Below the pieces are notes generated by a model. It saw only the letters and a program-made list of their open reading frames with translations, searched no databases and was not told the origin of the DNA. DNA of 64,000 bases from UBA2241 sp963777895 (GTDB taxonomy: Bacteria > Actinomycetota > Thermoleophilia > UBA2241): NCBI GenBank assembly GCA_963777895.1, contig CAVZSF010000005.1, forward strand, positions 496,001 to 560,000, written 5' to 3'. Positions within the stretch are counted from its first letter, which is position 1, and each line of letters starts with the position of its first letter. This document shows, piece after piece, positions 50,247 to 59,062 of this stretch. Position numbers and translations under genes: made by a program.

Positions 50247-51506
50247 GTGAACAACAAGCTCTGGCAGTCGCTCGCGAACTCCTGGAAGATCCCGGAGCTG
50301 CGCAGCAAGCTGCTCTTCACCGCTGCGATGGTGGCGATCTATCGCTTCGGGTGCTACGTCCCGGTGCCGGGCATCGACATTCAGGCGCTCGAAGAGTTCT
50401 TCAAGAGCGGCGCCGCCGGCGTCGTCGGCTTCCTCGACCTGTTCTCGGGCGGCGCGCTGGCGCGCGTCGCCGTGTTCGCGCTGGGCATCATGCCCTACAT
50501 CACCGCGTCGATCATCCTGCAGCTGCTCACCGTGGTGATCCCCAAGCTCGAAGAGCTGGCCAAGGAAGGCGAGCAGGGACAGAAGGTCATCACCAAGTAC
50601 ACCCGCTGGCTGACCGTGGCCCTGGCGGTCGTCCAGTCGGTCGGCTACGTCTTCCTCTTCCGCTCGTACAACGCGCTGCCCAACCTTACGTGGTGGCGAG
50701 GCACGCTCATCGTGGTCACTCTGGTGGCCGGCGCGACCGCCGTCATGTGGCTCGGCGAGCTCATCACGGCGCGCGGTATCGGCAACGGCATGTCGATCAT
50801 GATCTTCATCAGCATCGTGTCGCGCATACCGAGCGGGACGACCAAGCTCTTCAGCCAGTCGATCGTCTCCGTCGTCCTCTTCGTGCTGATCGGACTGGCC
50901 GTCATCGTTGCGGTCATCTGGATCACGACCGGGGAGCGCCGCATCCCGGTGCAATATGCGAAGCGTGTCGTGGGGCGGCGCATGATGGGGGGCACGAGCA
51001 CGTTCATCCCGCTCAAGGTCAACATGGCAGGCGTGATCCCTGTCATCTTCGCCTCATCGGTCATGCTGATCCCTGCGACGTTCGCGCAGTTCGTCCCGGC
51101 CGGGCCGACCAAGTGGATCGCCGACTCACTGAGCCCGAGCAGCTTCGCCTACCTGATCGGCGAGGCGCTGCTGATCATCCTGTTCACCTACTTTTACACG
51201 GCCGTGACGTTCAACCCCATCGACCAGGCCGACAACCTCAAGAAGTACGGCGGGTTCGTGCCGGGGGTGCGCCCCGGCCGTCCCACGGCGGAGTTCCTCG
51301 ACAGGATCCTGACTCGCCTGACCTTCCCCGGGGCGCTCTTCCTCGCGGCGGTCGCCGTGCTGCCGTGGTTCCTCTATCGCTTCATGGATCTGCCCTTCTA
51401 CTTCGGCGGCACCTCGCTACTGATCGTGGTCGGCGTGGCGCTCGACACCATGCGGCAGATGGAGGCGCAGCTTCTCATGCGGCACTACGAGGGCTTCCTC
51501 AAGTAG
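50247..51506 (+). CDS. secY: Preprotein translocase subunit SecY
   Basis: 419 residues from GTG at 50247, with GGGGAGG upstream; the longer upstream frame is a shadow of rplO. Ten membrane helices are expected. FRFGCYVPVPGID-type start (IYRFGCYVPVPGIDIQ), the plug region VVGFLDLFSGGALARVAVFALGIMPYI and cytosolic QYAKRVVGRRMMGGTSTFIPLK identify it. With SecE it forms the protein channel. It is followed by adk. Confidence 0.98.
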   Translation: MNNKLWQSLANSWKIPELRSKLLFTAAMVAIYRFGCYVPVPGIDIQALEEFFKSGAAGVVGFLDLFSGGALARVAVFALGIMPYITASIILQLLTVVIPKLEELAKEGEQGQKVITKYTRWLTVALAVVQSVGYVFLFRSYNALPNLTWWRGTLIVVTLVAGATAVMWLGELITARGIGNGMSIMIFISIVSRIPSGTTKLFSQSIVSVVLFVLIGLAVIVAVIWITTGERRIPVQYAKRVVGRRMMGGTSTFIPLKVNMAGVIPVIFASSVMLIPATFAQFVPAGPTKWIADSLSPSSFAYLIGEALLIILFTYFYTAVTFNPIDQADNLKKYGGFVPGVRPGRPTAEFLDRILTRLTFPGALFLAAVAVLPWFLYRFMDLPFYFGGTSLLIVVGVALDTMRQMEAQLLMRHYEGFLK

Positions 51507-51530
51507 CCTCCGGGCTGCGCTGAGACTGCG

Positions 51531-52214
51531 ATGGGCGAACTGAACGTGATCCTGCTCGGTGGTCCGGGGGCCGGCAAGGGCACCCAGGCCGAGCGTATCG
51601 TGACGGCCTACGGGCTGCCGCATGTCTCCACGGGCGAGATGCTGCGCGACGCAGCGGCGCACGGGACCGAGATGGGGCTCGCCGCCCAGAGGTACATGAA
51701 GGCCGGCGAGCTGGTGCCCGACGAGGTCGTGATCGGCGTCGTTCGGGACCGCCTCGCCGAGGCCGACACCGCCGCGGGCTTCCTGCTCGACGGCTTCCCG
51801 CGCACCCTGGAACAGGCGCGCCGCCTCGACGAGATGCTCGCCGTGGCCGGGCGCGCCGTCACCCAGGTCGTCCTCATCGACGTGCCCGAGGACGAGCTCG
51901 TCCGGCGCATCTCCGGGCGGCGTTCGTGTGGCGACTGCGGCAAGCTCTACAACGTGCACTTTGACCCGCCCAAGGTGGCGGGGGTCTGCGACGTGTGCGG
52001 CGGGGCCCTGACGCAGCGCGCCGACGACAACGAAGAGACGGTGCGGAACCGCCTGGCCGTGTATCGCGACCAGACTGAGCCCTTGGTCGACTACTACCGC
52101 CAGAAGGGCGTGCTCGGCGAGGCTTACGGCGGCGGCAAGCTGCCGGACGAGGTCTTCGCCGAGGTGCGCCGCATGCTGGACGCCGCCCGTGATCGTCCGC
52201 AAGTCGGCAGCTGA
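51531..52214 (+). CDS. adk: Adenylate kinase, zinc-LID form
   Basis: 227 residues. The P-loop GGPGAGKGT is at 10-18. The long LID carries four cysteines: C133, C136, C153 and C156. It converts ATP + AMP to 2 ADP. FLLDGFPRTLEQARRLDEML is the conserved NMP-binding motif. The position after secY and before map is the classical order. It overlaps map by 26 bases. Confidence 0.98.
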   Translation: MGELNVILLGGPGAGKGTQAERIVTAYGLPHVSTGEMLRDAAAHGTEMGLAAQRYMKAGELVPDEVVIGVVRDRLAEADTAAGFLLDGFPRTLEQARRLDEMLAVAGRAVTQVVLIDVPEDELVRRISGRRSCGDCGKLYNVHFDPPKVAGVCDVCGGALTQRADDNEETVRNRLAVYRDQTEPLVDYYRQKGVLGEAYGGGKLPDEVFAEVRRMLDAARDRPQVGS

Positions 52215-52965
52215 GGTCGCGCGCATCGCGGCCGCCGGCCGGGTGCTGGGCGAGTGCCTCGACATGCTCGCCGCCGAGACGGCGGCGGGCGTGACGACGG
52301 CGCAGCTGGACGCGCTCGCCGAGCGTTTCATCCGCGAAGGCGGCGGCGTGCCGACCTTTCTCGGGTATCGCGGCTTCCCGGCGTCGATCTGCGCGTCGCC
52401 CAACGACATGGTCGTCCACGGCATCCCGGGCTCGTACAAGGTGGCGGACGGTGACGTTCTGAGCCTCGACGTCGGCGTCACGCTCGAGGGCTACGTTGCG
52501 GACTCGGCCCTGACGGTGCCCGTGGGCACCGTGCCGGCCGAGTCCCTGCGCCTGCTCGACGCGACGCGTGAGTCGCTCGAGGCGGGGCTCGCCGAGTGCC
52601 ATGCGGGGCGCCGCCTCGGCGACGTCTCGCACGCCGTCCAGGAGGTCGTCGAGGCGGCGGGCTACAGCGTCGTCCGCTCCCTCGTCGGCCACGGCGTGGG
52701 ACGCGCGATGCACGAGGACCCGCAGGTCCCGAACTACGGCCCGGCCGGCCGGGGGCCGCGGCTCGAGGAGGGCATGGTCCTTGCCATCGAGCCGATGGTC
52801 AACGCCGGCAGCTACGACGTCGTGATGGGCGACGACGGCTGGGCGATCTCGACGAGCGACGGTTCGCTTTCGGCTCATTTCGAGCACACCGTCGCCGTGA
52901 CCGACAAGGGCCCGCGCGTACTCACGCGCCGGCCGTCAGAGCAGCGAGGAGGGGTGCGCGGCTGA
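52189..52965 (+). CDS. map: Methionine aminopeptidase, type I
   Basis: 258 residues from GTG at 52189, overlapping the end of adk by 26 bases. Metal ligands are D94, D105, H168, E201 and E232, with H78 in VVHGIP. It removes the initiator Met when residue 2 is small. Length and motifs are normal. Confidence 0.97.
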   Translation: MIVRKSAAEVARIAAAGRVLGECLDMLAAETAAGVTTAQLDALAERFIREGGGVPTFLGYRGFPASICASPNDMVVHGIPGSYKVADGDVLSLDVGVTLEGYVADSALTVPVGTVPAESLRLLDATRESLEAGLAECHAGRRLGDVSHAVQEVVEAAGYSVVRSLVGHGVGRAMHEDPQVPNYGPAGRGPRLEEGMVLAIEPMVNAGSYDVVMGDDGWAISTSDGSLSAHFEHTVAVTDKGPRVLTRRPSEQRGGVRG

Positions 52966-53022
52966 CACGAGGGGACGGCTCAGACACGCGAACGACTTGC
53001 CTCGACTGAGGAAAAGCGTTTG

Positions 53023-53031
53023 TGGTATCAT
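53023..53031 (+). promoter_or_regulatory. Candidate extended -10 before infA
   Basis: TGGTATCAT (53023-53031), matching TGnTATAAT with one change. No -35 at normal distance. It would give infA its own promoter within the spc-alpha cluster. Confidence 0.4.
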
Positions 53032-53067
53032 GTCAGGCCGCTGTCCGTGAACCTGCGCAAGGGGAGT

Positions 53068-53289
53068 ATGGCGAACAAAGAAGAAGCCATCGAGATCGAA
53101 GGCGAGGTAGTCGAGGCCCTCCCGAACACGATGTTCCGGGTGCATCTCGACAACAACCACGAGGTCCTCGCCCACATCTCGGGCAAGATGCGCATGAACT
53201 ACATCCGCATCCTCCCGGGAGATCGCGTCAAGGTGGAACTGTCGCCGTACGACTTGACCAGGGGACGGATCACGTACCGGTTCAAGTAA
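53068..53289 (+). CDS. infA: Translation initiation factor IF-1
   Basis: 73 residues from ATG at 53068, preceded by GGGGAG. ANKEEAIEIEGEVVEALPNTMF and the core ISGKMRMNYIRILPGDRVKV form the S1-like OB fold. It binds the A site during initiation. It is followed by rpmJ. Confidence 0.98.
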   Translation: MANKEEAIEIEGEVVEALPNTMFRVHLDNNHEVLAHISGKMRMNYIRILPGDRVKVELSPYDLTRGRITYRFK

Positions 53290-53354
53290 CGGCCGCCGGT
53301 CACCATTAAAGGCGAACGCGGCGGCCGTCGCCGTGTGCAGGAGCGAGGGTATCC

Positions 53355-53468
53355 ATGAAGGTCAGAGCGTCAGTCAAGCCGATGTGCGAGAAGTGCAAGA
53401 TCATCCGCCGTCACGGGACGGTGCAGGTGATCTGCTCTAACCCGCGCCACCGGCAGAGGCAGGGGTAG
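53355..53468 (+). CDS. rpmJ: 50S ribosomal protein L36 (zinc form)
   Basis: 37 residues from ATG at 53355: MKVRASVKPMCEKCKII onward. Zinc ligands are C11, C14, C27 and H32. Its place between infA and rpsM is conserved in most bacteria. Confidence 0.97.
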   Translation: MKVRASVKPMCEKCKIIRRHGTVQVICSNPRHRQRQG

Positions 53469-53471
53469 TCA

Positions 53472-53846
53472 ATGGCACGTATCGCGGGCGTCAACATCCC
53501 GCCGCAGAAGCGGGTCGAGATCGGTCTCACCTACATCTACGGCGTGGGCCGCTCTACGTCCAACAAGGTGCTCGGCGGGGTCGGCATCGACCCCGACACG
53601 AAGGTCCGTGACCTCACGGAGGAGGAGATCATCCGCCTGCGTGAGGCCATCGACCGCGAGGTGACCGTCGAGGGCGACCTCCGCCGCGAGCGCTCGCAGA
53701 ACATCAAGCGGCTGATGGACATCGGCTGCTACAAGGGCATCCGCCACCGTCGCGGCATGCCCGTTGACGGACAGCGCACGAAGACCAACGCGCGCACGCG
53801 CAAGGGCCCCAAGAAGACCGTGGGCGCCCGGCGCAAGAAAGCCTGA
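53472..53846 (+). CDS. rpsM: 30S ribosomal protein S13
   Basis: 124 residues. ARIAGVNIPPQKRVEIGLTYIYG and the basic end GMPVDGQRTKTNARTRKGPKKT are conserved. It is a head protein touching the P-site tRNA and bridging to L5 and the 23S rRNA. It starts 3 bases after rpmJ. Confidence 0.98.
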   Translation: MARIAGVNIPPQKRVEIGLTYIYGVGRSTSNKVLGGVGIDPDTKVRDLTEEEIIRLREAIDREVTVEGDLRRERSQNIKRLMDIGCYKGIRHRRGMPVDGQRTKTNARTRKGPKKTVGARRKKA

Positions 53847-53881
53847 CGGGCGACCGCGACCAGCAGCCCAAGGAGTAGCGA

Positions 53882-54280
53882 GTGGCTAAGCCGCAGAGAG
53901 CCAAGGGACGACAGCGCCGCAAGGTCCGCAAGAACATCGCCGTGGGCCAGGCGCATATCAAGACATCGTTCAACAACACCCTGGTGACGCTGACCGACAA
54001 GGAAGGCAACGTCATCGCGTGGGAGAGCGCCGGCTCCGTCGGCTTCAAGGGCTCCCGCAAGAGCACGCCGTACGCCGCCCAGGTGACGGCCGACTCCTGT
54101 GCCAAGAAGGGCATGGAGCACGGCCTGCAGAAGGTCGAGGTCTTCGTTCGCGGCCCGGGTTCGGGACGCGAGACCGCGGTACGGTCGCTGCAGGCTGCCG
54201 GGCTCGAGATCATGGGCGTGAAGGACGTCACTCCGGTGCCGCACAACGGCTGCCGCCAGCGCAAGCGCCGCCGGGTCTAG
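53882..54280 (+). CDS. rpsK: 30S ribosomal protein S11
   Basis: 132 residues from GTG at 53882. AHIKTSFNNTLVTLTDKEGN and GVKDVTPVPHNGCRQRKRRRV are typical. It is in the platform near the decoding centre. Confidence 0.98.
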   Translation: MAKPQRAKGRQRRKVRKNIAVGQAHIKTSFNNTLVTLTDKEGNVIAWESAGSVGFKGSRKSTPYAAQVTADSCAKKGMEHGLQKVEVFVRGPGSGRETAVRSLQAAGLEIMGVKDVTPVPHNGCRQRKRRRV

Positions 54281-54294
54281 GAAGGTAGAGGACC

Positions 54295-54915
54295 GTGGCG
54301 AGAGACACATCACCGCAGTGTAAGCAGTGCCGCCGCGAGGGGGAGAAGCTCTTCCTCAAGGGTGACCGCTGCCTTACCGACAAGTGCTCGGTCGAGCGCC
54401 GTTCGTACGCCCCCGGCGAGCACGGCCGAGGCCGGATCAAGCAGTCCGAGTACCTCCTGCAGCTGCGCGAGAAGCAGAAGGCACGGCGGTACTACCAGCT
54501 GCTCGAGAAGCAGTTCCATCACTACTACGAAGAGGCGAGCCGCAGGCAGGGCATCACCGGCGAGAACCTGCTGCGCATGCTCGAGCTCCGGCTCGACAAC
54601 GTGGTGTATCGCCTCGGTTTCGGCGCCTCGCGGCGCCAGTCGCGCCAGCTGGTGCGGCACGCGCACTTCTTCGTGAACGGCAAGAAGGTGGACATCCCGT
54701 CGTACCAACTCAAGCCGGACGACGTGGTATCCCTGCGGCCCGACAGCAAGGCCGTCGAGACGGTGCGCGCCGCGACCGACCTCACCTCGTCGGTCGCGCC
54801 GTGGCTCCTCGCCGACCACGACAACCTGACCGGCAAGATCCTGCGCGCCCCTGAGCGTGACGAGATCGACACGCCCGTTCAGGAACAGCTCATCGTCGAG
54901 CTTTACTCGAAGTAA
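54295..54915 (+). CDS. rpsD: 30S ribosomal protein S4 (zinc form)
   Basis: 206 residues from GTG at 54295. Zinc ligands are C9, C12, C26 and C31. LELRLDNVVYRLGFGASRRQ and FFVNGKKVDIPSYQLKP form the S4/S5-type RNA-binding domain. S4 nucleates 16S folding and regulates the alpha operon in many bacteria. Confidence 0.98.
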   Translation: MARDTSPQCKQCRREGEKLFLKGDRCLTDKCSVERRSYAPGEHGRGRIKQSEYLLQLREKQKARRYYQLLEKQFHHYYEEASRRQGITGENLLRMLELRLDNVVYRLGFGASRRQSRQLVRHAHFFVNGKKVDIPSYQLKPDDVVSLRPDSKAVETVRAATDLTSSVAPWLLADHDNLTGKILRAPERDEIDTPVQEQLIVELYSK

Positions 54916-54960
54916 TCGCTGCAGCCACTTACCGGCGGCGACGACCCAACAGGAGGCCAG

Positions 54961-55917
54961 TTGCTTCAGTTCCAGATGCCCAACATCACGCGTGAGCAGC
55001 TCGCCAACAACCGGGCACGCTTCGAGGTCGAGCCGCTCGACCGCGGTTTCGGGCATACCTTCGGCAACGCGCTCCGGCGGGTGCTCCTGTCCTCACTCGA
55101 AGGGGCTGCCGTCAGCTCCGTCAAGATCGAGGGTGTCGCCCATGAGTTCACCACGGTGAAGGGCGTCAAGGAGGACGTCACCGACATCATCCTCAACCTC
55201 AAGGGTCTCGTGTGTCGCCTGCATGGCGAGATCGACGAGGTACAGGTCCGGCTCGCGAAAGACAAGCCGGGCAAGGTGGTGGCGGCCGACATCGACATCC
55301 CGGCCGAGCTCGAGGTCCTCAACCCGGACCACCATATCGCGACGCTGGCCGACGGCGGCAGGCTCGAGATGCAGCTCACCATCCGTCGCGGCACGGGGTA
55401 TGTTCCGGCCGACGGCAACAAGACACCAGACATGGCGATCGGCGACATCCCGATCGACTCCATCTTCAGCCCGATCAAGCGCGTGGCGTACCACGTCGAG
55501 AGTGCGCGCGTCGGGCAGCGCACCGACTACGACAAGCTCATCCTCGACATCACGACGAACGGCGCTCTCAATCCGGACGAGGCTTTGCGGCAAGCCGCGG
55601 AGATCCTCGTCGACCGCATGACGATCTTCACCGACCCGGACCGCACGCGGACCAGCGGTGAGGGCGGGCTGCTCGACATGGGTGGCAACGGCGCCGGCCC
55701 GGCGCAGGGCGGCATGGACGACGTGCTCATCGAGGAGCTCGAGCTGGGTGTGCGCTCGTACAACTGCCTGAAGCGCGAGGGCATCCAGACCGTCGGCGAC
55801 CTCGTCTCGAAGACCGAGGCCGAGCTGCTCAACATCCCGAACTTCGGCAAGAAGAGCATCGACGAGGTCAAGGAGAAGCTGGCCGAGCGCGGGCTCGCTC
55901 TGCGGGGTGACGAGTAA
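54961..55917 (+). CDS. rpoA: DNA-directed RNA polymerase subunit alpha
   Basis: 318 residues from TTG at 54961, with AGGAGG upstream. N-terminal domain FGNALRRVLLSSLEGAAVSSVKI dimerises and binds RpoB/RpoC. The C-terminal domain IEELELGVRSYNCLKREGIQTVGDLVSKTEAELLNIPNFGKKSIDEV binds UP elements and activators. The linker is Gly-rich and short. It overlaps rplQ by one base. Confidence 0.98.
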   Translation: MLQFQMPNITREQLANNRARFEVEPLDRGFGHTFGNALRRVLLSSLEGAAVSSVKIEGVAHEFTTVKGVKEDVTDIILNLKGLVCRLHGEIDEVQVRLAKDKPGKVVAADIDIPAELEVLNPDHHIATLADGGRLEMQLTIRRGTGYVPADGNKTPDMAIGDIPIDSIFSPIKRVAYHVESARVGQRTDYDKLILDITTNGALNPDEALRQAAEILVDRMTIFTDPDRTRTSGEGGLLDMGGNGAGPAQGGMDDVLIEELELGVRSYNCLKREGIQTVGDLVSKTEAELLNIPNFGKKSIDEVKEKLAERGLALRGDE

Positions 55918-56267
55918 TGCGACATCAGAAGTCCGGCCGTAAGTTCAACATGACGCCCGCCCACCGGAGCGCCATGCTCGCGGGGCTGGCATGCCAGCTG
56001 CTCGAGCACGAGAAGATCAAGACCGGCGAGGCGCGCGCCAAAGAGGTGCGTGGCGTCGTCGAGCAGGCGATCACGCTGGGCAAGCGCAACGACTTGCATG
56101 CGCGGCGGCAGGCCGTCTCGCTGCTGCGTAACAAGAAGATCGTCTACAAGCTCTTCAGCGACGTAGGCCCGCGCTACGGGTCGCGCAACGGCGGCTACAC
56201 GCGCATCGTGAAGCTCGGCCCGCGCCAGGGCGACGGCGCCGAGCAGGTCTATCTGGAGCTGGTGTAG
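55917..56267 (+). CDS. rplQ: 50S ribosomal protein L17
   Basis: 116 residues. RHQKSGRKFNMTPAHRSAML and the C-terminal NGGYTRIVKLGPRQGDGAEQVYLELV are conserved. It is the last gene of the alpha cluster, followed by a strong terminator. Confidence 0.98.
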   Translation: MRHQKSGRKFNMTPAHRSAMLAGLACQLLEHEKIKTGEARAKEVRGVVEQAITLGKRNDLHARRQAVSLLRNKKIVYKLFSDVGPRYGSRNGGYTRIVKLGPRQGDGAEQVYLELV

Positions 56268-56326
56268 CCCTCGCGGCGGGCGCGGACGAGCAGTCCGCGA
56301 GCCCGCCCGCGCGGCGCTGAGTGTGA

Positions 56327-56367
56327 GCGAGGGGGGCGGCGGCCCGGAGGGCCGCCGCCCCCCTCGC
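56327..56367 (+). terminator. Main terminator of the ribosomal superlocus
   Basis: 19-bp near-continuous GC stem (56327-56345 with 56349-56367) and a 3-base loop, 60 bases after rplQ. An additional smaller hairpin (GCGGAC/GTCCGC, 56282-56298) precedes it. It marks the end of the 33-kb cluster. Confidence 0.85.
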
Positions 56368-56494
56368 CGTTCACCCCCCTGGCCGCTGGCCCCTTGTCGA
56401 TGACCGCCTCCGGTGCTCGTGCGCCGCTGCACACGCCGCACCCCGAGCCGCTGCATCGCGGGGCTCGTCCGAAGGGTGGGGTAAGCTTCGCCGG

Positions 56495-58273
56495 ATGAGC
56501 GCCCTCGTATCGCTGCAGAAGCTTCACTTCCGGTACGCCGGCATGCCCAGCGACGCGCTCGCGGGCCTCGACTTCGAAGTGAGTGAGGGCGAGCTCGTCG
56601 GGGTCGTCGGGCCGAACGGCTCGGGCAAGTCGACGCTGGCGCGCCTGCTCGGTGGGCTGGCTAAGCCCGCCGCGGGGCGCGCCGCCACGGTCTGCGGGCA
56701 CGACCTGCTCACCGACGCCGGCCGCCTGGCCGCCCGGCGCGACGCCGGCGTCCTCTTCCAGGATCCCGAGAACCAGCTCGTCGCCCAGCACGTCGAGGAG
56801 GACGTCGCCTTCGGGCTCGAGAACCTCGGATGGCCGGCCGCTGATATCGGCGCACGCGTCGACGAGATGCTCGCCGCGCTCGATCTCGAGATGCTGCGCC
56901 GTCGCGAGCCCCACCTGCTGTCCGGCGGACAGCAGCAGCGGGTCGCCCTGGCGGGCGTCCTGGCCATCCCGAGGAGTCTGCTGGTACTGGACGAACCGAC
57001 GGCGATGCTCGACGCGCAGGGTCGCGCCGAGGTGCTCGACGCCATCGCGCGCGTGCGCGAAGACGGCCTCAGCGTCGTGCTCGTCACTCAAGAGATGGAC
57101 GAGCTGCGCTTGGCGGAGCGGGTCGTTGCGCTCGAGGGAGGCGCGGTGGTCTTCGACGGCCCTCCCGTGGAGCTCTTCCGGCGGCTCGAGCTCGTTCGCC
57201 GCCTGAGGCTCGGGCTGCCACAGGCGGCCGCGCTGGGCGTCGCGCTCGTCGAGCGCGGCCGGGCGATGCGGCACCTGCCGCTCGACGGCGAGGAGCTCGC
57301 CGTCGAGCTCGAGGCGCGCGGCGCGGGCGCGGGCGAGCAGCTCTGGTTGCCGGTCGCGGAAGAGCCCCCCGAGGCTGAAAGCCTGCCGTCCGATGGGTCC
57401 AGCGGTGACCAGTCCGCCTCGAGTGCGGGCACGTCGCCGGGTGCGGTAGCCGGCTCGCCTCATGAGGATGGTCTCTCCGTGCGGTGTCGCGAGCTGACCT
57501 TCTCCTATGAGGAGGGCCGGGATCCCGTGCCTGCCCTCAGCGGAGTCAGCTTCGATCTTGAGCCTGGCTGCGCGACCGCTCTGCTGGGACCCTCCGGGGC
57601 GGGAAAGTCGACGCTGCTCGGTCTGCTGAAGGGGCTGGACGAGCCGGGCGAGGGCAAGGTGTGGCTCGACGGTCGCGGGCCTGAGGACCGGTCGACCGTG
57701 GACCTTCGCCGGCGCATCGGCTTGGTGTTCCAGCGTCCCGAGCTGCAGCTCTTCGCGTCGACCGCGCGCGACGACGTCGCCTTCGGGCCGAGGCAGCTCG
57801 GCTGGGACGCGAGCGTCGTCGCCGAGGCGGCTGACCTGGCGCTCGAGCTCGTCGACCTGCCGTCCGCACAGTTCGGCGAGCGCCATCCCTACTCGCTCTC
57901 CGGCGGCGAGCAGCGACGGCTCGCGCTGGCGGGCGTGCTCGCCATGCGTCCCCGCCTGCTGTTGCTGGACGAGCCGTTCGTGAGCCTCGACCCCGCGGCC
58001 CGGCGGGACCTCACCGCGGTGCTCAGACGGCTCGTCGCGGCCGGCACGACGCTCGTACTGGCGACGCACGACGTGGACGCGGCCTGGTCGCTCTGCGACC
58101 GGCTGCTCGTGCTCGACGCGGGCCGGCTGGTCGCGTCCGGTGTCTGGCTGCCGGGCTCGCTCGACGGTCTTGTCGTGCCGCAGCCGTTCCTGATCGAGCT
58201 GTGGCGGCGCCTCGGCCGCGTCGCGGCCGAGGCGCCGCACACGCTGCTCGAGGCCGCGGAGGCGCTGGCGTGA
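56495..58273 (+). CDS. ecfA: Energy-coupling factor ATPase, two fused ABC domains (EcfA-EcfA')
   Basis: 592 residues. First ATPase: Walker A GPNGSGKST (39-47), Q-loop FQDPENQ, signature LSGGQQQR (142-149) and Walker B LLVLDEPTA. Its switch position is VTQEMDEL with Q199 where His is usual. A polar linker spans 280-327. Second ATPase: Walker A GPSGAGKST (365-373), signature LSGGEQRR, Walker B LLLLDEPF and normal LATHDVDAAW. It powers vitamin or metal uptake with EcfT and an S protein. The ATG at 56495 is 7 bases after TAAGCT with no Shine-Dalgarno site, suggesting a leaderless start. Its stop overlaps the ecfT GTG. Confidence 0.95.
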   Translation: MSALVSLQKLHFRYAGMPSDALAGLDFEVSEGELVGVVGPNGSGKSTLARLLGGLAKPAAGRAATVCGHDLLTDAGRLAARRDAGVLFQDPENQLVAQHVEEDVAFGLENLGWPAADIGARVDEMLAALDLEMLRRREPHLLSGGQQQRVALAGVLAIPRSLLVLDEPTAMLDAQGRAEVLDAIARVREDGLSVVLVTQEMDELRLAERVVALEGGAVVFDGPPVELFRRLELVRRLRLGLPQAAALGVALVERGRAMRHLPLDGEELAVELEARGAGAGEQLWLPVAEEPPEAESLPSDGSSGDQSASSAGTSPGAVAGSPHEDGLSVRCRELTFSYEEGRDPVPALSGVSFDLEPGCATALLGPSGAGKSTLLGLLKGLDEPGEGKVWLDGRGPEDRSTVDLRRRIGLVFQRPELQLFASTARDDVAFGPRQLGWDASVVAEAADLALELVDLPSAQFGERHPYSLSGGEQRRLALAGVLAMRPRLLLLDEPFVSLDPAARRDLTAVLRRLVAAGTTLVLATHDVDAAWSLCDRLLVLDAGRLVASGVWLPGSLDGLVVPQPFLIELWRRLGRVAAEAPHTLLEAAEALA

Positions 58274-59052
58274 AGGCCGTGATCAGCCAGTACTATCCCG
58301 GCGACTCCTGGCTGCACCGCGCCGACCCGCGCGCCAAGTTCGTCGCCGTGCTCTCCCTGGCGATCGCGTTGTTCGTGCGCGATTCGTTCGCCGCGCTGGC
58401 GGTGTACGCGGCTGCGGGCGTACTCGCGTTCGCACTCGCCGGTGTTCCCGGCTCGTGGCTCTGGCGCGCCCTGAGGCCTGCCCTGTGGCTGATAGGGCTG
58501 ACCTTCCTGGCCCAGGTCCTCTTCGCTCCCGGCGAGCCGTTCGCGACCCTGGGCCCGTTCGAGCTGTCCGTGGAGGGCCTCCGGCTGGCCGGCTTCCTCA
58601 GCGTGCGCCTGCTCGTCCTCATCCTGATCGGGTCGGTGCTGACACTGACGACGGCCCCGGTGGCGCTGACCGACGCTCTCGCGTGGCTCGGACGTCCCCT
58701 GCGCCGATTGCGCGTGCCCTCCGACGAGCTTGCGCTGATGGTCACCATCGCGCTGCGCTTCGTCCCGACGCTCCTCATGGAGCTCGACACCATCATGAGG
58801 GCGCAGCGCGCCAGGGGCGCGGACTTCTCCCGGGGCGGCCCGGTGCGGCGCGCCAGGGCGCTCGTCCCCGTTCTGGTCCCGCTCTTCGTGGTGAGCTTCC
58901 GCCGGGCAGACGACCTCGCGCTGGCCATGGAGGCCCGCTGCTACACGCCGGGCGCGGCGCGCACCAGGCTGCGCCCGCTGCGCGCCCGGTCCGGCGACTT
59001 CGTCCTGCTCGCCGTCACGGCCGGCGTCATCGTCTTCGCCAGCGTCGTCTAG
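58270..59052 (+). CDS. ecfT: Energy-coupling factor transmembrane protein EcfT
   Basis: 260 residues from GTG at 58270, overlapping the ecfA stop (GTGA). Start KAVISQYYPGDSWLHRADPRAKF, five or six membrane helices, then the coupling helices with MRAQRARGADF (ARG at 181-183) and the weaker second motif AMEARCYTPGA (222-224). It couples ATP hydrolysis to S-component movement. Together with EcfA it forms the group II module serving several S proteins; BioY at 9.4 kb could be one. Confidence 0.93.
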   Translation: MKAVISQYYPGDSWLHRADPRAKFVAVLSLAIALFVRDSFAALAVYAAAGVLAFALAGVPGSWLWRALRPALWLIGLTFLAQVLFAPGEPFATLGPFELSVEGLRLAGFLSVRLLVLILIGSVLTLTTAPVALTDALAWLGRPLRRLRVPSDELALMVTIALRFVPTLLMELDTIMRAQRARGADFSRGGPVRRARALVPVLVPLFVVSFRRADDLALAMEARCYTPGAARTRLRPLRARSGDFVLLAVTAGVIVFASVV

Positions 59053-59055
59053 ACT
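59050..59055 (+). promoter_or_regulatory. Candidate leaderless -10 before truA
   Basis: TAGACT, whose first three bases are the ecfT stop, ends 7 bases before the truA GTG. No ribosome site is seen, so the mRNA may start at the codon itself. Confidence 0.4.
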
Positions 59056-59062
59056 CTTCGCT

